Shown here in pieces: positions 38,620 to 50,249 of a stretch of DNA of 64,000 bases. Made by a program: the position numbers and the translations under genes. The stretch is taken from the NCBI GenBank assembly GCA_013399115.1, contig VXAA01001306.1, positions 30,658 through 94,657 of the forward strand. Reading direction: 5' to 3'. Position 1 is the stretch's first letter. Each line of letters opens with the position of its first letter. Source of the DNA: Anseranas semipalmata. Taxonomy: Eukaryota > Chordata > Aves > Anseriformes > Anseranatidae. The notes beneath the pieces were generated by a model. It saw nothing but the letters and a program-made list of their open reading frames with translations. It had not been told where the DNA came from and ran no database searches.

Positions 38620-38871
38620 ATGCTGACATTACTGCTGATTTTGCAGCTGCTGCTGCCCCTCACCCAAGCTCGGACCTCTGCCACCCCTCACGGCCACCCA
38701 AGGTCCCCTCTTCCCGGGACTTTGTGCGCAGAAGGCTGTGCAGACAAACATTTTCAAAGCCTCAGTGCAGCCTACACGGGCCCAAAGTCTGCCTGGGTTG
38801 ACCCCGAAGAAATTAAAAATAAGTTGCTTCCAAGAGTAATGGGATATATGGCAGCCGTAAAGACCCGGTAG
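38620..38871 (+). CDS. ORF with signal-peptide-like start (83 aa)
   Basis: The ATG at 38620 opens an 83-codon frame. Residues 1-18 are MLTLLLILQLLLPLTQAR, a textbook-looking hydrophobic leader with a possible cleavage after TQA. The mature part has two cysteines (CAEGC), a Pro/His-rich segment and an acidic to basic C-terminus (WVDPEEIKNKLLPRV). The Kozak context is weak, and no promoter or strong splice site is evident nearby. I do not recognise the protein. The size and layout fit a small secreted peptide precursor, but a leucine-rich chance frame starting in CTG repeats is a real alternative. Confidence 0.22.
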   Translation: MLTLLLILQLLLPLTQARTSATPHGHPRSPLPGTLCAEGCADKHFQSLSAAYTGPKSAWVDPEEIKNKLLPRVMGYMAAVKTR

Positions 38872-39351
38872 TGGGAATCGGCTGCTAGGCCCCCAAAATG
38901 GGGACCTGCAAGTGTAAATTTCCTGCACACACGTCTGAAAATTGGTTTTCAGTGCACCCAGTTACGTCTGAGCGATTGGACAGCGTTGTAAAGGTATATA
39001 TATTGTAAACATGAAGAACTGCGATGCTTTTAAAATGTGATATAAATAGCAATAAGCCATCACTATAGTGCTAAGCTAGAAGCAATGCAGGTGGGCTTAG
39101 AGCTGCCACAGCTCAGTCCCCAGGAACGACCACTTCATATACGTTGAAGAACTCCCTTCTGCCTCCAAACTTGCAGATTACTGAGGGTTTTTTAAATCTT
39201 TTTATCAGGTATCGCACACTTCCCAGAGCTGAGGCCTGAACACGCCCCACCTGCAGCAGCCGGCTGCCCAGCCGGCCCCGCCAGCCCGCCAGGCGTTACA
39301 ATTGGTCCGCAGACGCCAGGACCGAACACGCCGACCACGCTCTGAGCTCAC
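38872..39351. other. Short non-coding stretch
   Basis: Nothing supportable. The right part (about 39230-39340) is GC-rich with scattered CpG and lies just downstream, in minus-strand terms, of the 39352 donor. Confidence 0.5.
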
Positions 39352-39471
39352 CTGCCGATGGATCCCATGTCTCACGAGCACTGATCCCAGATGGCATTTT
39401 GCAAGGGCAGGAAGGTGGTGCCTACTGCTCACGATGCCAGTTGTCAGTCTGACAGCACAGACCACAAACAG
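39352..39471 (-). CDS. Candidate coding exon, 120 nt, phase 0-0
   Basis: On the minus strand an acceptor (GACAATCTCTTCAG) precedes base 39471, and the segment ends at 39352 with CGGCAG|GTGAGCTC, a near-perfect donor. The 120 nt make exactly 40 codons. The frame that starts at the first base is open from end to end, while the other two frames have stops. The translation begins LFVVCAVRLTTGIVSSRHHL and ends VRHGIHRQ, with a hydrophobic start and a His/Arg-rich end. I recognise no family. A phase-0/phase-0 exon with good sites on both sides and a single open frame is the best internal-exon candidate in the window. It shares the strand of the inferred right-edge gene. It could still be chance or an alternatively used cassette exon. 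Confidence 0.35.
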
Positions 39472-40767
39472 CTGAAGAGATTGTCATCTAAGGGTAGCAT
39501 TAGTGCACTGACAACGTTGTTCACACCAGTACTTAGCAGTTAAGGAAACCTCAACATCCTGCTGGTGCTCCCCACTCTGGGGTGCTTCCTGTATTTGGCA
39601 AACCATGAAAATATCTGAAGAGTTTAGTGATGCAACTATTGCATTTTAGGGCTTCTTTTAAATATAGTATTCTCAAACAGGTGCTAACAATGTCTTGATT
39701 TTAATGGATCTCAACTCCAGTCCTGCTTTCCGGTCATTTTGTTCACTATAAGAATCTTTATCATCATTTTCCCCAATCTTTTCCTAGCATTTCTAATGCC
39801 TATAAAGATGATTTGGAGGTGTGTTTCATTTAGACAAGCATGTGGTCAGATTGCTCTTACTATTACTATTCTCTGCTGTTTGGCTAACCTGTTACTCAAT
39901 ACTTATGGTAGATCAGATTTATCCCTTTTTCCAGTAAGAAGAACACATGCAACTCAGCATTACAAAAGAAAGAAAAAAAGGCTAGCATGTACTTCATCTT
40001 TATGGAGAATGCAAGGCAGCTAAGTGTTTTTAGTATGTTTACCCTTTTCTTGAGAAAACGGACACTTCAGACGCCTCCCTGTTTGGAATCTTGCTACTGA
40101 CCCAAACCATTAAATACATTCATGCAAGTTTTGCTGCTTCTGAGAATACGGTGCTTACAAAATATGAACAAAGCCCAGTAACTTCTGAAACAGTTCTGAG
40201 CTACCTGTGGACGTCACATCAGCTTTTGAGATGTTCAGCCCACGGAGCTGGGCAGGCCATCCAACAGGCCCGCTGCCCACGTAAGCGCCCGCTGGCAGCG
40301 CTGGAGCTGCAGAACTGCTCAGCCCAGCGGCTGCTGCGGAGGGCAGGGCGACCTCCAGCACCTCGCTTCGCGCTCACACCTCAGCCAGTGCCTGCCATGG
40401 CCTTGTTCAGAGCATGGGCCTGAGCTGTAAGCAAAGTCAGCCACAATAACCTGTCTCAGGACACGTCTGAGGGATGCAGAACTGTGCATAACAGGATGCC
40501 TATGCAGTTCCAATGGCCGTATTCAAAAGGCTATAAAAGCCAGATACAGACTTACACAGGCTTCCCTGTAATTAGAAACTTTGTGGAACTTTATAGCAGT
40601 TTTATATAATAGTTTAGTAAAGGACTGAATCAATAGAGAACTTTTATGAGACTCTTAAGGCCAGCACGTATTAAAGCAGTAAATATTTCATTTCCTTTAT
40701 AAACGTTCACAGCAGCAAACTGCAGCAAGATGCACTAAGGCTCAAGCCCACAGTACCTGGGTGGAAA

Positions 40768-41010
40768 CGCACGCGGCTCGTTGCGTTTGCGGCAGCCAGG
40801 ACAGCCGACGGAGCAGCAGAGCACGAAGCTGCGGCTCTGGTCCGACTTCAGACGCGAAGCTCGGCAGGGAAACCCCCGCCGCACTGTCCCACCGCGGGGA
40901 GCCGCGCGAAGGCCGGCGGGACGCAGGTGGGCCAGTGCAGCGGGGACTGCCTCCCTGCCCTTCGTCTGCAAGGCAAAGCCAGCCCGCGGATTGCTGCCGT
41001 CATGGCAGAG
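40768..41010. promoter_or_regulatory. CpG-rich block (possible CpG island)
   Basis: By hand count about 29 CpG occur in roughly 245 bases, flanked by AT-rich DNA. A plus-strand donor-like ACGCAG|GTGGGCC lies at about 40926. No TATA box or named exon is visible. It may be a small or distal CpG island, such as an orphan promoter or enhancer. Confidence 0.45.
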
Positions 41011-41635
41011 AGCCTGGCACTGCCTCACAAATCACCTTCCCCACATCTGTAGCGTAGCCCGAACACCTTCCCCATCTCTTCTATGTGTGGTGGAGAAGGA
41101 ACTTACGCTGGCAGTAGTGTAACGTCACTCAAGAATAATTTTATCAGATTTATTACATCTAAGTGCTTCAGTAAATATTTAAAGAATCTGATTGCAGCAT
41201 ATAGGGTTCTAAGAGATTAGAAAGAAAGATATTACCCTACATTAGCATATAATATTATTTACCCAAGATAATTAAATCGGCTCAGTTAATCACTAAATCA
41301 ACTAAATTTTCATTATCATGACACGCTTAAGGAGTACAGGTGACGTTTGGTTAGAAATGTTAAAGTAATAATAATAACAGTTGGTTGTTCGAGCTCAGTA
41401 AAGCAGTATTAAAACACACAAAGTATCCCTGCCGTTAATCTTAGACAAAAGTCAAGTTTGCACTACCAGAGGGGAAAGCAGTTGTGAAGAGAAAAGTACA
41501 GTTTAAAATATTTGCCACCGTACCCTCTACAAATACTAACTAAATACCACAGTGCCCTTAAAACACTCCACAGCTGGGAAACCGATGTGCGGAGGCAGGC
41601 ACCTTCCAAAGCACGTGCTGCGCCTCACGAGGCTG

Positions 41636-41636
41636 N
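41636..41636. other. Undetermined base (N)
   Basis: A single N lies in otherwise continuous sequence. It marks an unresolved assembly position and leaves an unknown residue in any overlapping translation. Confidence 0.95.
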
Positions 41637-43460
41637 CACCCCAGGGACCCCTCAGCCTCAGCAGCCGCTGCTTCCCAGGTGCTCCCGAGCAGGGTGTTCA
41701 GGACACAGCGCTGCCCTGCCGAGGGTTTCCCTGGGAAAAGCCAAACTCCTGCAACGCTACTGTTCCTTTCGGGACGCAACTTCCGACTAAAGCTTCCCTC
41801 AGTCGGAGCCGTTCACCAGCAGCACCAAAACTGCTGCTGCCCGGCAGCATCTCTGTAGCTACTGACTGCAATGAAGGGGCTTTGTTCTCAATTAACAGAC
41901 AGAATATTACAAACTATTGGTCCGGTCTTACTACTTGCAAATGGAAAGAATTCCAATTTTTATTGCTAACCACAAAAAAAAAAGCATTAAAGTTTTTAGA
42001 ATATTTTATAGTTACTAATAAAGTGAATTAATTGCCTCTTTTTTTTTTGTTTAAGGCTTGAGTATCCTGTGTACCATTTTCCTCCACATCCCATATCAGC
42101 ATCATTTGTTTTTTCTGTTTATACGTCTACTACCTACATTCACCTGTATTCTTTCAGTTGTAGGCCTGGGAAACAGAAACAAGGTCACTCCATCAAAGGC
42201 AATGGAAAGAGCGGCACAGAGGGAGCTAGGAACAAACATCCACTTAAAATCATGATTCATTTATGCAATCCACTGGCCACTGCCTGTCAGGCACCTCCCC
42301 TCCCCTGTGCTGAGCCATCAGGACTCTCACGCATACGCGAAAGCCTTGTACTTGCAGCCTAGATGGGGTGATCCAGGCGGCATCCCCTGAATTTCCATTT
42401 ACTGGGAGCCCGTCCAAGAGGAGACGGAGCCTCCTTGGCCAACTGCACTGCGGGAAGCGGGCCACCAGCGGCACACCAGGGCTGAGCACCAGCGAAAAGC
42501 AGCCAGCGGGGCTCCTGCCAGCCCGCACTGCAGAAGCTGGTGGGAGGTAGGGGCTGGGAGAGCTGGGGACCTGTCAGGACAGCAAAGGGCTCAGAACCAG
42601 ACACGGAAAGCCAGACTGCCATGCTTGCAGCGTTCTCATTAGTGGTCACACGTTCATGGTTACGGTGCAAAGTCTTACCCCGGTTGTTTTGGGAACAGTG
42701 GATCGCGGGATCAGATGAACTACGGGGATTGCTACACTTCAAATACTCAACCCTTGCAGTTTAGATTCACATGGCTCATCCTTGTCAGCACTTTCCTTTT
42801 TTTTTTTTCTAACATTTAATGTACAATTTCTATGCCTTTATTCTTAATCACCTTTACTGTATAATTTTCTTTGGTACTTATCTACCTTTTCATCTCCCTG
42901 CTTTGCCTAATTACCTGTCCCTTTCCTTCAGATGGTTCCTTTATTCCCTTCTTGCTTTTCAGAATCATTAGCATTGCATTATTATTCTTAACAGCAGTAC
43001 ATTTATGTTTATTATGCAGTGTTTGCAAATAAACAGAGAACTGAACTTCTGGCTGTATTTACCTAAAGCTAAAAGGAGAAAATGCAATGCAGGCTGAGTT
43101 ATCATTTCACTTGCTTATTTTTAGAAGGAAGAATTTTTAATGACTTAAGACCTCTGCTTTGCATACAGAACTTTGTATAGCTTTGGTGTTTAAAGGAATG
43201 TTGAAAGCATTTATCAAATTGTATCTTTTGAATACAAAAAAAATGTATTAATATTGAATCCTTTTTTCTTTTTTTCCTTCTTTCTTGGCTACTGCTCTTT
43301 TCCTTGAGGGAGTACTTGTAAGTAAATCAGATAACTGAAATCATCCTGGCTGAACTGTGATGTTCTGCCCCATGAAGCACTTCTTGCTAGTCCATGTCTG
43401 GCTCCATAATCTTCATAAAAGGATAAACCTACCTACCCAGTGTTTTACTTTTCTAACCTG

Positions 43461-43520
43461 TTCTTTTGTTTAGTTTTGTTGGTTTTTTTGTTTGTTTGTT
43501 TTTGCTTTTTCCCCCTTTTT
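43461..43520. repeat. T-rich (TTTG)n tract
   Basis: TTTG units and T runs precede a C5/T5 pyrimidine stretch. It makes acceptor-like sequence on the plus strand without an evident exon. Confidence 0.75.
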
Positions 43521-46064
43521 CTCCTCGATTCCTCCTGGCTGTGTGGTTGTGCTGCCACTTTCGTAAGCAGAACAACCTGATGCCTGGCACTTTTGCCATT
43601 AAGGAAAAGGACAAACTCCCACAGATTTCACTGAAAGCAAAGATAAGATGACCCAGCGCTCCAGCTAGGTAAGCATGTAAGCAGATCTTAACTGTGCACA
43701 GTCACAGTTAAGTCAAAAGATCAATCCAGTGCATGAAGTTCAGCCCAGGCACCACTGCCCGATCAAGGCCAGTATTCCTGCTGTATGTATGCTCACACAT
43801 CTACAGATTCATCTGGATTTTCTTTTGTAGAAGAAACAGGAAGGCAGGAGCTGTTGGAGCATACTCCTGCTTTGTTTGAGCTCATTTTAGTTAAAACTAG
43901 CTCATGTCCTTGTGGTTTTGTATAAACTACTCTTGCTTCCTGCCAGCCTAAGCCCTGAATGCCACAGCCACTGCCGGCTCTCAGCCAGACTCTGTTCCAA
44001 AGGCAGAGAAACTCGGTCTTTGAAGGAAGAAAGAGGCGTTCTATCTTCCTCCAGGTTAGGCAGCAGTGCTTTTAATTAGTCAGGGGAAGCAGGGAACTTC
44101 TTCCACTAGAGAAGGTCCCAGCTGCCCAGGTCTTTGTGTACCTCTCCATGACTCCATTCCTCTTTCCACTGATCTCCTGTTTAAACCCATCAGCTGTGGC
44201 TCATGGCCCTGGGCTGCTTTCAGCCCAGCTGCTGCATCTCATCATAACGTGGGGACTGGTGATAGCCCAAGTCCTTGAAAGTCCCATATACTGGTTATGT
44301 TGGCATGAAAAAATACTCGCTAAACACTAAATGCCACACATGAAGTGACCCCAATACAGAAGTATTAATCCAAAGGTAATTAGATTTGTGACACGCATTC
44401 TTGCCCTTTCACCAGCAATACATAACTAGTTGAATCCTAATGGGAATTCTCAGCCCTACCCACTAAAATCAATGTTTTCTGCGATGTGAGGATCAGGCTG
44501 TGCTGGGAGAGGAACAGTTTCATGAACACGAGATGCTGGTGGCAGCTGCATGGGGTCTTCCCAGCACAAGAACGCCAGCCCCAGATGCAGCTGGGTTTAC
44601 AGGACCAGTCCGTGTCCTGGTGCCAAAGTACCGGGTGCTATTAGCTCGTGTGATCGCAGCTCACAAGGACTAGGTTGAAATGTTGGAGTGGAAATTACTG
44701 CTCGTGCTTCTCCTAAGAGGCACAACTGAGCCCAAAGCTGGTGCTTCTACCGTTTCTCATTTTTCTCATTTTATTCTTTATGTCAGAAACATTACCAGTC
44801 AGTGCATGCATTATATCATATAGGAAGCAAAGCACTTATACATCAAACTTTCTCTGAGAGGCTACAGTTGTGTTTTATTAACAGAAACATTTCAGTTTCA
44901 TAAATACTTAATGAAGTGACTGCCTATAGCAGAAAGTCACTTCAGAGCTAATTGTTGCTGTGGTCAAACCACCAAGCTGTTTAGTATTTACTTGCAGCTT
45001 CACATTACAATGAACACAGCTGACAGACTGGTTATTAAAGTATTGGAAACATCTCCTCAAAAACAGCGATTGTTTAGTTAGTACAAGTCAGTCATACCAC
45101 CTCTGGAATGATGCAGACCAAGAGTCTGCTGAAATACTGTATAAAAGAAAAAGCAAGGTAATCTGAAGTGATCATATGCAGTAAAACAAGAGACTTCAGA
45201 CTGATGCGAAATGCTGGTGACAGTTAATTTTTACCCATTTATTTCCATGAGAGTAACAGAAATACAGAATTACCCCACTGGTTTATACTGGCAGGGCAGT
45301 GAGCTACAAGCCAGACGGTGCTAGAGAACCACAGAGGACACTTCTGACCCCAGGGAAGGGCTGAGCAGCACCCAGAGCCGTGCCGCGAGACGCCCGGGCG
45401 GTACAGAGCGGCCACTCGGTCAGAGCCGGGGGCAGTGGTGTCTGCTCAGCTCCTCTGAAACGGGGCAGCGCGAAGTCTGCCGCAAGATTAACGGGGATAA
45501 AGACCTTGCACAGTTAAGTTATCAACAGAAGGAAAAGACAAGAACAGCATCTAGATGAAACAAAGATCAGGATTCAAAGCTGTAAGGTCAGCAAGTGATT
45601 TGGACAGCTAGTGAGGGACTTCTTGGACTGCAGATAAAATAAATTACGTGCATTATCTTTATAGGATGAGACGCATTGACACAAACAACCGTACATAATT
45701 TACTCCAAGATAACCCCTGCCACATATGCATTCCCATACCTAACAACTGTTGTTGCCCACAACAGGCAGCCTTTAAGAGTACTGGATCATCTCCAGACAT
45801 AAAGCAGTTTAAAACAATATTATAAAAATATAAAATGGCATCGAAACACTCTCCTGAAGGAAAAATGTTCACGGGTGGTTGAAGGGAAAACGTAGTTGGT
45901 GATTATGGCAGAGAGTATGTTGACTAAGTATAGACACTTAAAATGAGAAAAGAGCATATGAGAAAATAATCCATTTAATGTTTTGCTTTCATGTGGTTCC
46001 ATTCCCTTATTCATCACATTTATATCTCAACCAGCAAGTTCCTTTTTAACTTTTCAAAATCAGC

Positions 46065-46140
46065 ATAACTCCAGTGAAATCACAAGAACTGTACCAATTG
46101 ACTTCAAATGAGGATCTGACTTAATCCCAGCCCAACAGAA
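46065..46140. repeat. Possible ancient interspersed-repeat fragment
   Basis: The segment with CATAACTCCAGTGAAATCAC, then CCAATTGACTTCAAATGAGG and ATCTGACTTAATCCCAG resembles a degenerate repeat common in sauropsid genomes, whose copies read like CATTGACTTCAATGGAG and end in GATCTGGCCC. The family is unnamed here and the evidence is resemblance only. Confidence 0.35.
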
Positions 46141-46544
46141 TCTATTTAGGTTAATATCTGAACATGCAGGTATTTGGTGACAGCCAAAAACAAGTCAGAA
46201 TTGCATTTAATCAGATTAACTCCAAAGTACAGAACTTTATTTCAAAGACCTCTCACAAACCTAGGGGCTTATGGTACTACCTGACAACTCGGTAGTTCTG
46301 AATTGCTTAAAAATAAAACCCAGGCCTTGGGTTTGAAACCCCTCCGTTGGCCTTAAACAGTAATATCAAGATTGGAAGAATGGGCACAGCAGCTAACCCC
46401 ATTACAAAAATCTTTTCACCAACAGATCAGACTTTATCAGAGTTATGGCTTTTGGTCTTATTAGACCTACATTTCTTCTTCTAAGTGCTAGACATCAGTC
46501 ATCAGCTCCTATTAACATTTTTTTTAATGGAACTGGTGCTACAC

Positions 46545-47125
46545 CTAGCCTCCGAAGTTACCCTACAGTGTATACACAGAGAACAGTTATTTTGCCAAAG
46601 CAAACCAGCTAAGTTCGCTTTGTCTTCACTTTTAAGAGGCTTTCCACTCCCCTGATGTCCTAGCAGCTTTTTTCTGTACCTCTTCCAGTGTGAATTAGTC
46701 CTTTCTGGACACAAATTATGAGAATTATTCACACCATTTAAGATGAAATTAACTCAGGACCTTGCACATAGCACTACCTCCAGTGGAAAAATATTGTCTG
46801 ACATATTTTAGGTTTACATTCATCTTGCTTACAATGACAGTCATCCTCTGATCAATGAATATATTTATGCCTTGCTTCTCCATTTTCTTTATTTTCAACC
46901 GTAGAGCTCCATGCAAGAAACTATTACGATTGGTGCTTAACAGCACACGCTTTCCCCATGTGCTGCTGAATTTCTGCTCACTTTGCTGGTTCAGTCCTCA
47001 GAGTCCTCCAGCTCTTCCTGCATATTTTGATCCTCTCAATTCGGGACCAGTTTTGTAAGTATACTCCCGCTTTCCCATGTCATTAATAAACTTACTAAAC
47101 AAGATCAATCCAAGCCCATCTGTAA
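46545..47125 (-). mobile_element. Ancient CR1-family LINE, coding-region fragment
   Basis: In plus orientation the segment reads as the antisense of a CR1-type reverse-transcriptase region. Landmark blocks in order are: CCCCTGATGTCCTAGCAG; TCTGTACCTCTTCCAGTGTG; CAGTCATCCTCTGATCAATG; CTCTTCCTGCATATTTTGAT; and TACTCCCGCTTTCCCATG followed by a TCATTAATAAAC block. Each matches old CR1/L3-like elements of turtles and birds. Frames are broken by many substitutions and indels. It has the same orientation and apparently the same old clade as the copy at 24977-25345. Confidence 0.75.
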
Positions 47126-48833
47126 ATCCCTTCTAGCCTTCACCCCTTCTGCAGCATATCCTACTGTTGTCTCATGTTCAGCCCACTTCGCAATTCTTGT
47201 CCTTGTCCCTACCTCCATCACCTTGACTGAGCTCCCACGTGGCAAAGCCACATGGGCTGCACACTTGTTGAGGCACGAAATACATGTGTGCAACCTAGGA
47301 ATGACAACTGACTGCTGAAGATGACAGAATCAAGGAATGGCTCCTTTTAGGTGCGCGTTATCGGTCATTACTACTTTTCGGGCACTTTAAGGATGAATAT
47401 CTGAAAATGTGAGTACTTGACCACTAATTTTTGGAATTAAAGCATATGATAAAGTTGACTTTGTTATGAGCTGTTTCAGCTTTAACTAAATCTGTGTCAT
47501 GGTGCACAGGTCATTTGAATGCCATTTGCTCTACATCTAGAGATGATGTCTGAACAGAAACCGCTGAGAACCTGCGTGGGACTGAGGAGACATGGCTCTG
47601 TTTGTGTCAGTTGGATTTCCTTTCCAACCACGTCCAGCCCTGTAAAACAGCAACAACACTTGTTACTTTCTTTGTTCAACGCTTCCAGAGCTACGAACGC
47701 TAAGTGATCTGCAGAAAGGACTGTGTTCTTGGAAGCATCTGCTTTCCCACTTGATCTGTGGAAAAGCATTTCCTCTCCATATAGACCTCGCCTCGCTTAC
47801 ACGCGTTGCTCATACATAGACTTCAACAGTGTGTCTTCCAGACTGTGGTGGTATCAACATATGCCATTCAAGACAGCAAATACACAACACAAAGAAAAGG
47901 GAAGCTAAATTGCACATACCAAGTTTACATGAAAAACAACTCACCTTAGAGGCTCATTACACATATGTACAGTTTTGACTACTGAACGCTGTGACAAATC
48001 CCACATGAAATGAAGAAGAGTACTTATGCCTGTTCTGTTCACCCGTTAGGTGGTGTGGGCTGTAAGCTTGCTGGAAACTAAACATTATATATCAATTATC
48101 ATAACCGTGCAGAGGACTGCATGCGAGGAAGTTCTTCCTTGCGTCTTTGCTCTGATATCACAGCATCATCTCTTCAATGCTGTGTTGTTTTCACTACGCT
48201 GTGCAAGACAGACTTCATATGCTGATTAGTGCCTCTAACGAACCAGAGATTGATACCCAGAGGACAAATGGGAAGAAAATAAAATTCACCGGATGTGTTG
48301 GTGCTACCGTATCTGCCTACTTCCATTACAGAGTGCATCTAGAGCAACCTGCTGGTAAGGGAAGGAGAAAAAGTATAGTCTTGCTAAGTAAGCTCCTCAG
48401 ACTTACCCGTGAAACACTGATTATAGATTCTATTTTACCAGGAATAACAGACCATCATGAATCAGCAAGCTTATTACAGGAGAGGCAGCAGACTGAAGAC
48501 CTGTATTACTTTTGTATAGCTTATAATAAACAGAGTGCTAAAGACCTGAAGCTGGAAGAACATTTTTCAGGTATTTGTGAATTATTACATTTTTCTTAGC
48601 CTCTCCCTAACAAACCTTTCAAAAAGTGTGAACCAAGCTGCTAATAGCCATTGCTCTGGTACATTGTGCTTTTATATCAGGTTTTACAACCTGTGTTATT
48701 AGCTTCTTTAATAAATGCTATCATTAAATTGCCCTGTGAACGTTTAGGGACGACCCGTCTCAGAGGCATATTAAGCAGACGATTACGATCTCTTCACAGG
48801 TTATTTTCCTGACCAAATCACCTGGCTGGCCAG
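47126..48833. other. Non-coding stretch
   Basis: A minus-strand donor occurs at 47944/47945 (CTAAG|GTGAGTTG) with a weak acceptor about 50 bases upstream. A plus-strand frame at 48177-48599 (140 codons) has no splice support and resembles no family; I leave it uncalled. Nothing else is seen. Confidence 0.5.
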
Positions 48834-48902
48834 GGGAACATCCACGACCGCGAGCGGTTCATGCAGCAGCTCATGGTGGCTAACGCGCCCAGGCAGCGCT
48901 GA
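48834..48902 (+). pseudogene. Short coding-like fragment with extreme GC3
   Basis: A 22-codon in-frame run ends in TGA at 48900-48902 and contains DRERFMQQLMVANAP. By hand count 21 of 22 third positions are G or C, while second positions are mostly A or T. This three-base periodicity is typical of GC-rich vertebrate coding DNA and unlike a uniformly GC-rich patch. Upstream the frame is closed by a TGA at 48810-48812. The only nearby acceptor-like site (GGCTGGCCAG at 48833) is weak, and no donor follows. It may be the tail of a small exon, or a remnant of a processed pseudogene. I cannot name the parent protein. Confidence 0.25.
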
Positions 48903-50249
48903 GCGGGGCCGGCAGGAGGGCAGCGGGCTCCTGCCAAGGGCCGGAGGGGCACGGCCCTGGGACGCGCGCTCCTTACAAAGCCTCACGTGGAGCTGAATCT
49001 TTTGTCAAGCCCCCAGCAAACACAAGAGACAAAGAAACAACCATGGGGCAAACACCCACCTGCCAGCTCGGAGGTGGAAGAAAATGAAATACCTTGTATA
49101 CCGAGATCTTTTGTTCCATGGAATAATGCGCGTGCTCCTGTTAAACGAGCTACACCTGGCAAAAGCTCGTCCTTATTGTTCCCAGTTCTTCACAGGGCTC
49201 ACAGAGTAGAGAAAATTTGCACAGCTAATGTTTTATTTCATTCCCCTCTGATGCATGTTGTGAATGACTTTAACTTAAGTCAAACACACCCCTACCGGGC
49301 TCAAAAATGATAAATTATTCTAATCCTCCTACTGGCGGGCAGAATGGTTAGCAAGAGCACATATGAACGGCTGGTACTTCAGCACAGCGCGTGAATGCGA
49401 ACAGAAGAGGGACAGAAATTTATGGACACAGTTGCTCAGGAAAAAGTGCCGTGATTGATAGTCACGCTGTGAAGAAAGTAAAAAGCCGCATGCCACCTGG
49501 AAGAAATGTTTATGTTTTTAAGGACTTAAAGAGAGCAATGCATGTTCCTATTTATCAGCATAATTTGCAAAGCAAGACGAAGGAAGTATTAGGGGACTAA
49601 AGCAGCCAGGAAGTTAAAATTACAGACAGGCAGTGCATTGTGTGATCACACAATTTCTTTTTAGCAATTCTAGTGTTTTCCTGTTTTCCTTTTCTGCTCC
49701 TGACACACTATAGACACGCTTTGTCTACAGATGACATTTTACCAATGCCAGAATATTCTCTCAGCTACATGTGCTCAAGGAATCATTATAACCTGGAGTG
49801 GAGGCTTATTTGCAGTAATTAGAAATGATTCCCCAGTTTTCTCTGGGAGCAGTGGGGGTCACGCATCCTCCTTTACACAGCCCCTACACCATTTCGGATC
49901 CGAAGAGCACGCTTTCTGTCAAAGAGCACTATGCTCTGAAATCTATCGTTTTGTCTCAGTCAGTTCTGGAGCCCGGACTCGACAGGCAGATACTGCACGT
50001 CCTAGGCAGACTTACTGAGCACAGGACCAGCAAAGCTGCAGCATCATCTGGCCCGTTCTGGAGAGCAGTGCTTCCCTCCCGAGTCCAGAGGAGAAGCCTG
50101 GACGGGGCTGGGCTGGCACCACCAAGCCTTCTGGGTCCAGCTGCTGCTCAGGGTGCACTACACACCCCACGTGTGCTTCCAAGGGGGAAACACAAAAACA
50201 CACACTTGAATATCCCATGCTCTTGCTTGCCTCTGTTGCTTCTTACAAG
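48903..50249. other. Non-coding stretch
   Basis: The first 80 bases continue the CpG-rich patch (about 16 CpG between 48841 and 48990). The rest is AT-leaning with short overlapping frames. Nothing supportable was found. Confidence 0.5.

Larger units (their letters stand above)
39472..46544. other. Non-coding stretch with CpG patches
   Basis: I see no supportable gene. It contains a CpG-rich block at about 40768-41010, an undetermined base at 41636 and a TTTG/T-rich tract at 43461-43520. A plus-strand donor at 43668/43669 (AGCTAG|GTAAGCATG) has an acceptor-like tract upstream, and its frame stops before the junction. Another CpG-richer patch lies at 45370-45490, and a repeat-like phrase at 46070-46140. 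Confidence 0.55.

Noticed and set aside
43570..43668. Plus-strand exon candidate before AGCTAG|GTAAGC
   Set aside because: The long T-rich tract makes a natural-looking acceptor, but the open frame stops at 43651 before the donor, and no family is recognisable.
47320..47345. Phrase resembling a CR1 3' end (GACAGAATCAAGGAATGG)
   Set aside because: Only about 18 bases match and the following sequence does not continue as CR1.
48177..48599. 140-codon plus-strand frame with natural-looking composition
   Set aside because: Length is within chance for 64 kb in six frames. No promoter, splice sites or family resemblance are visible.
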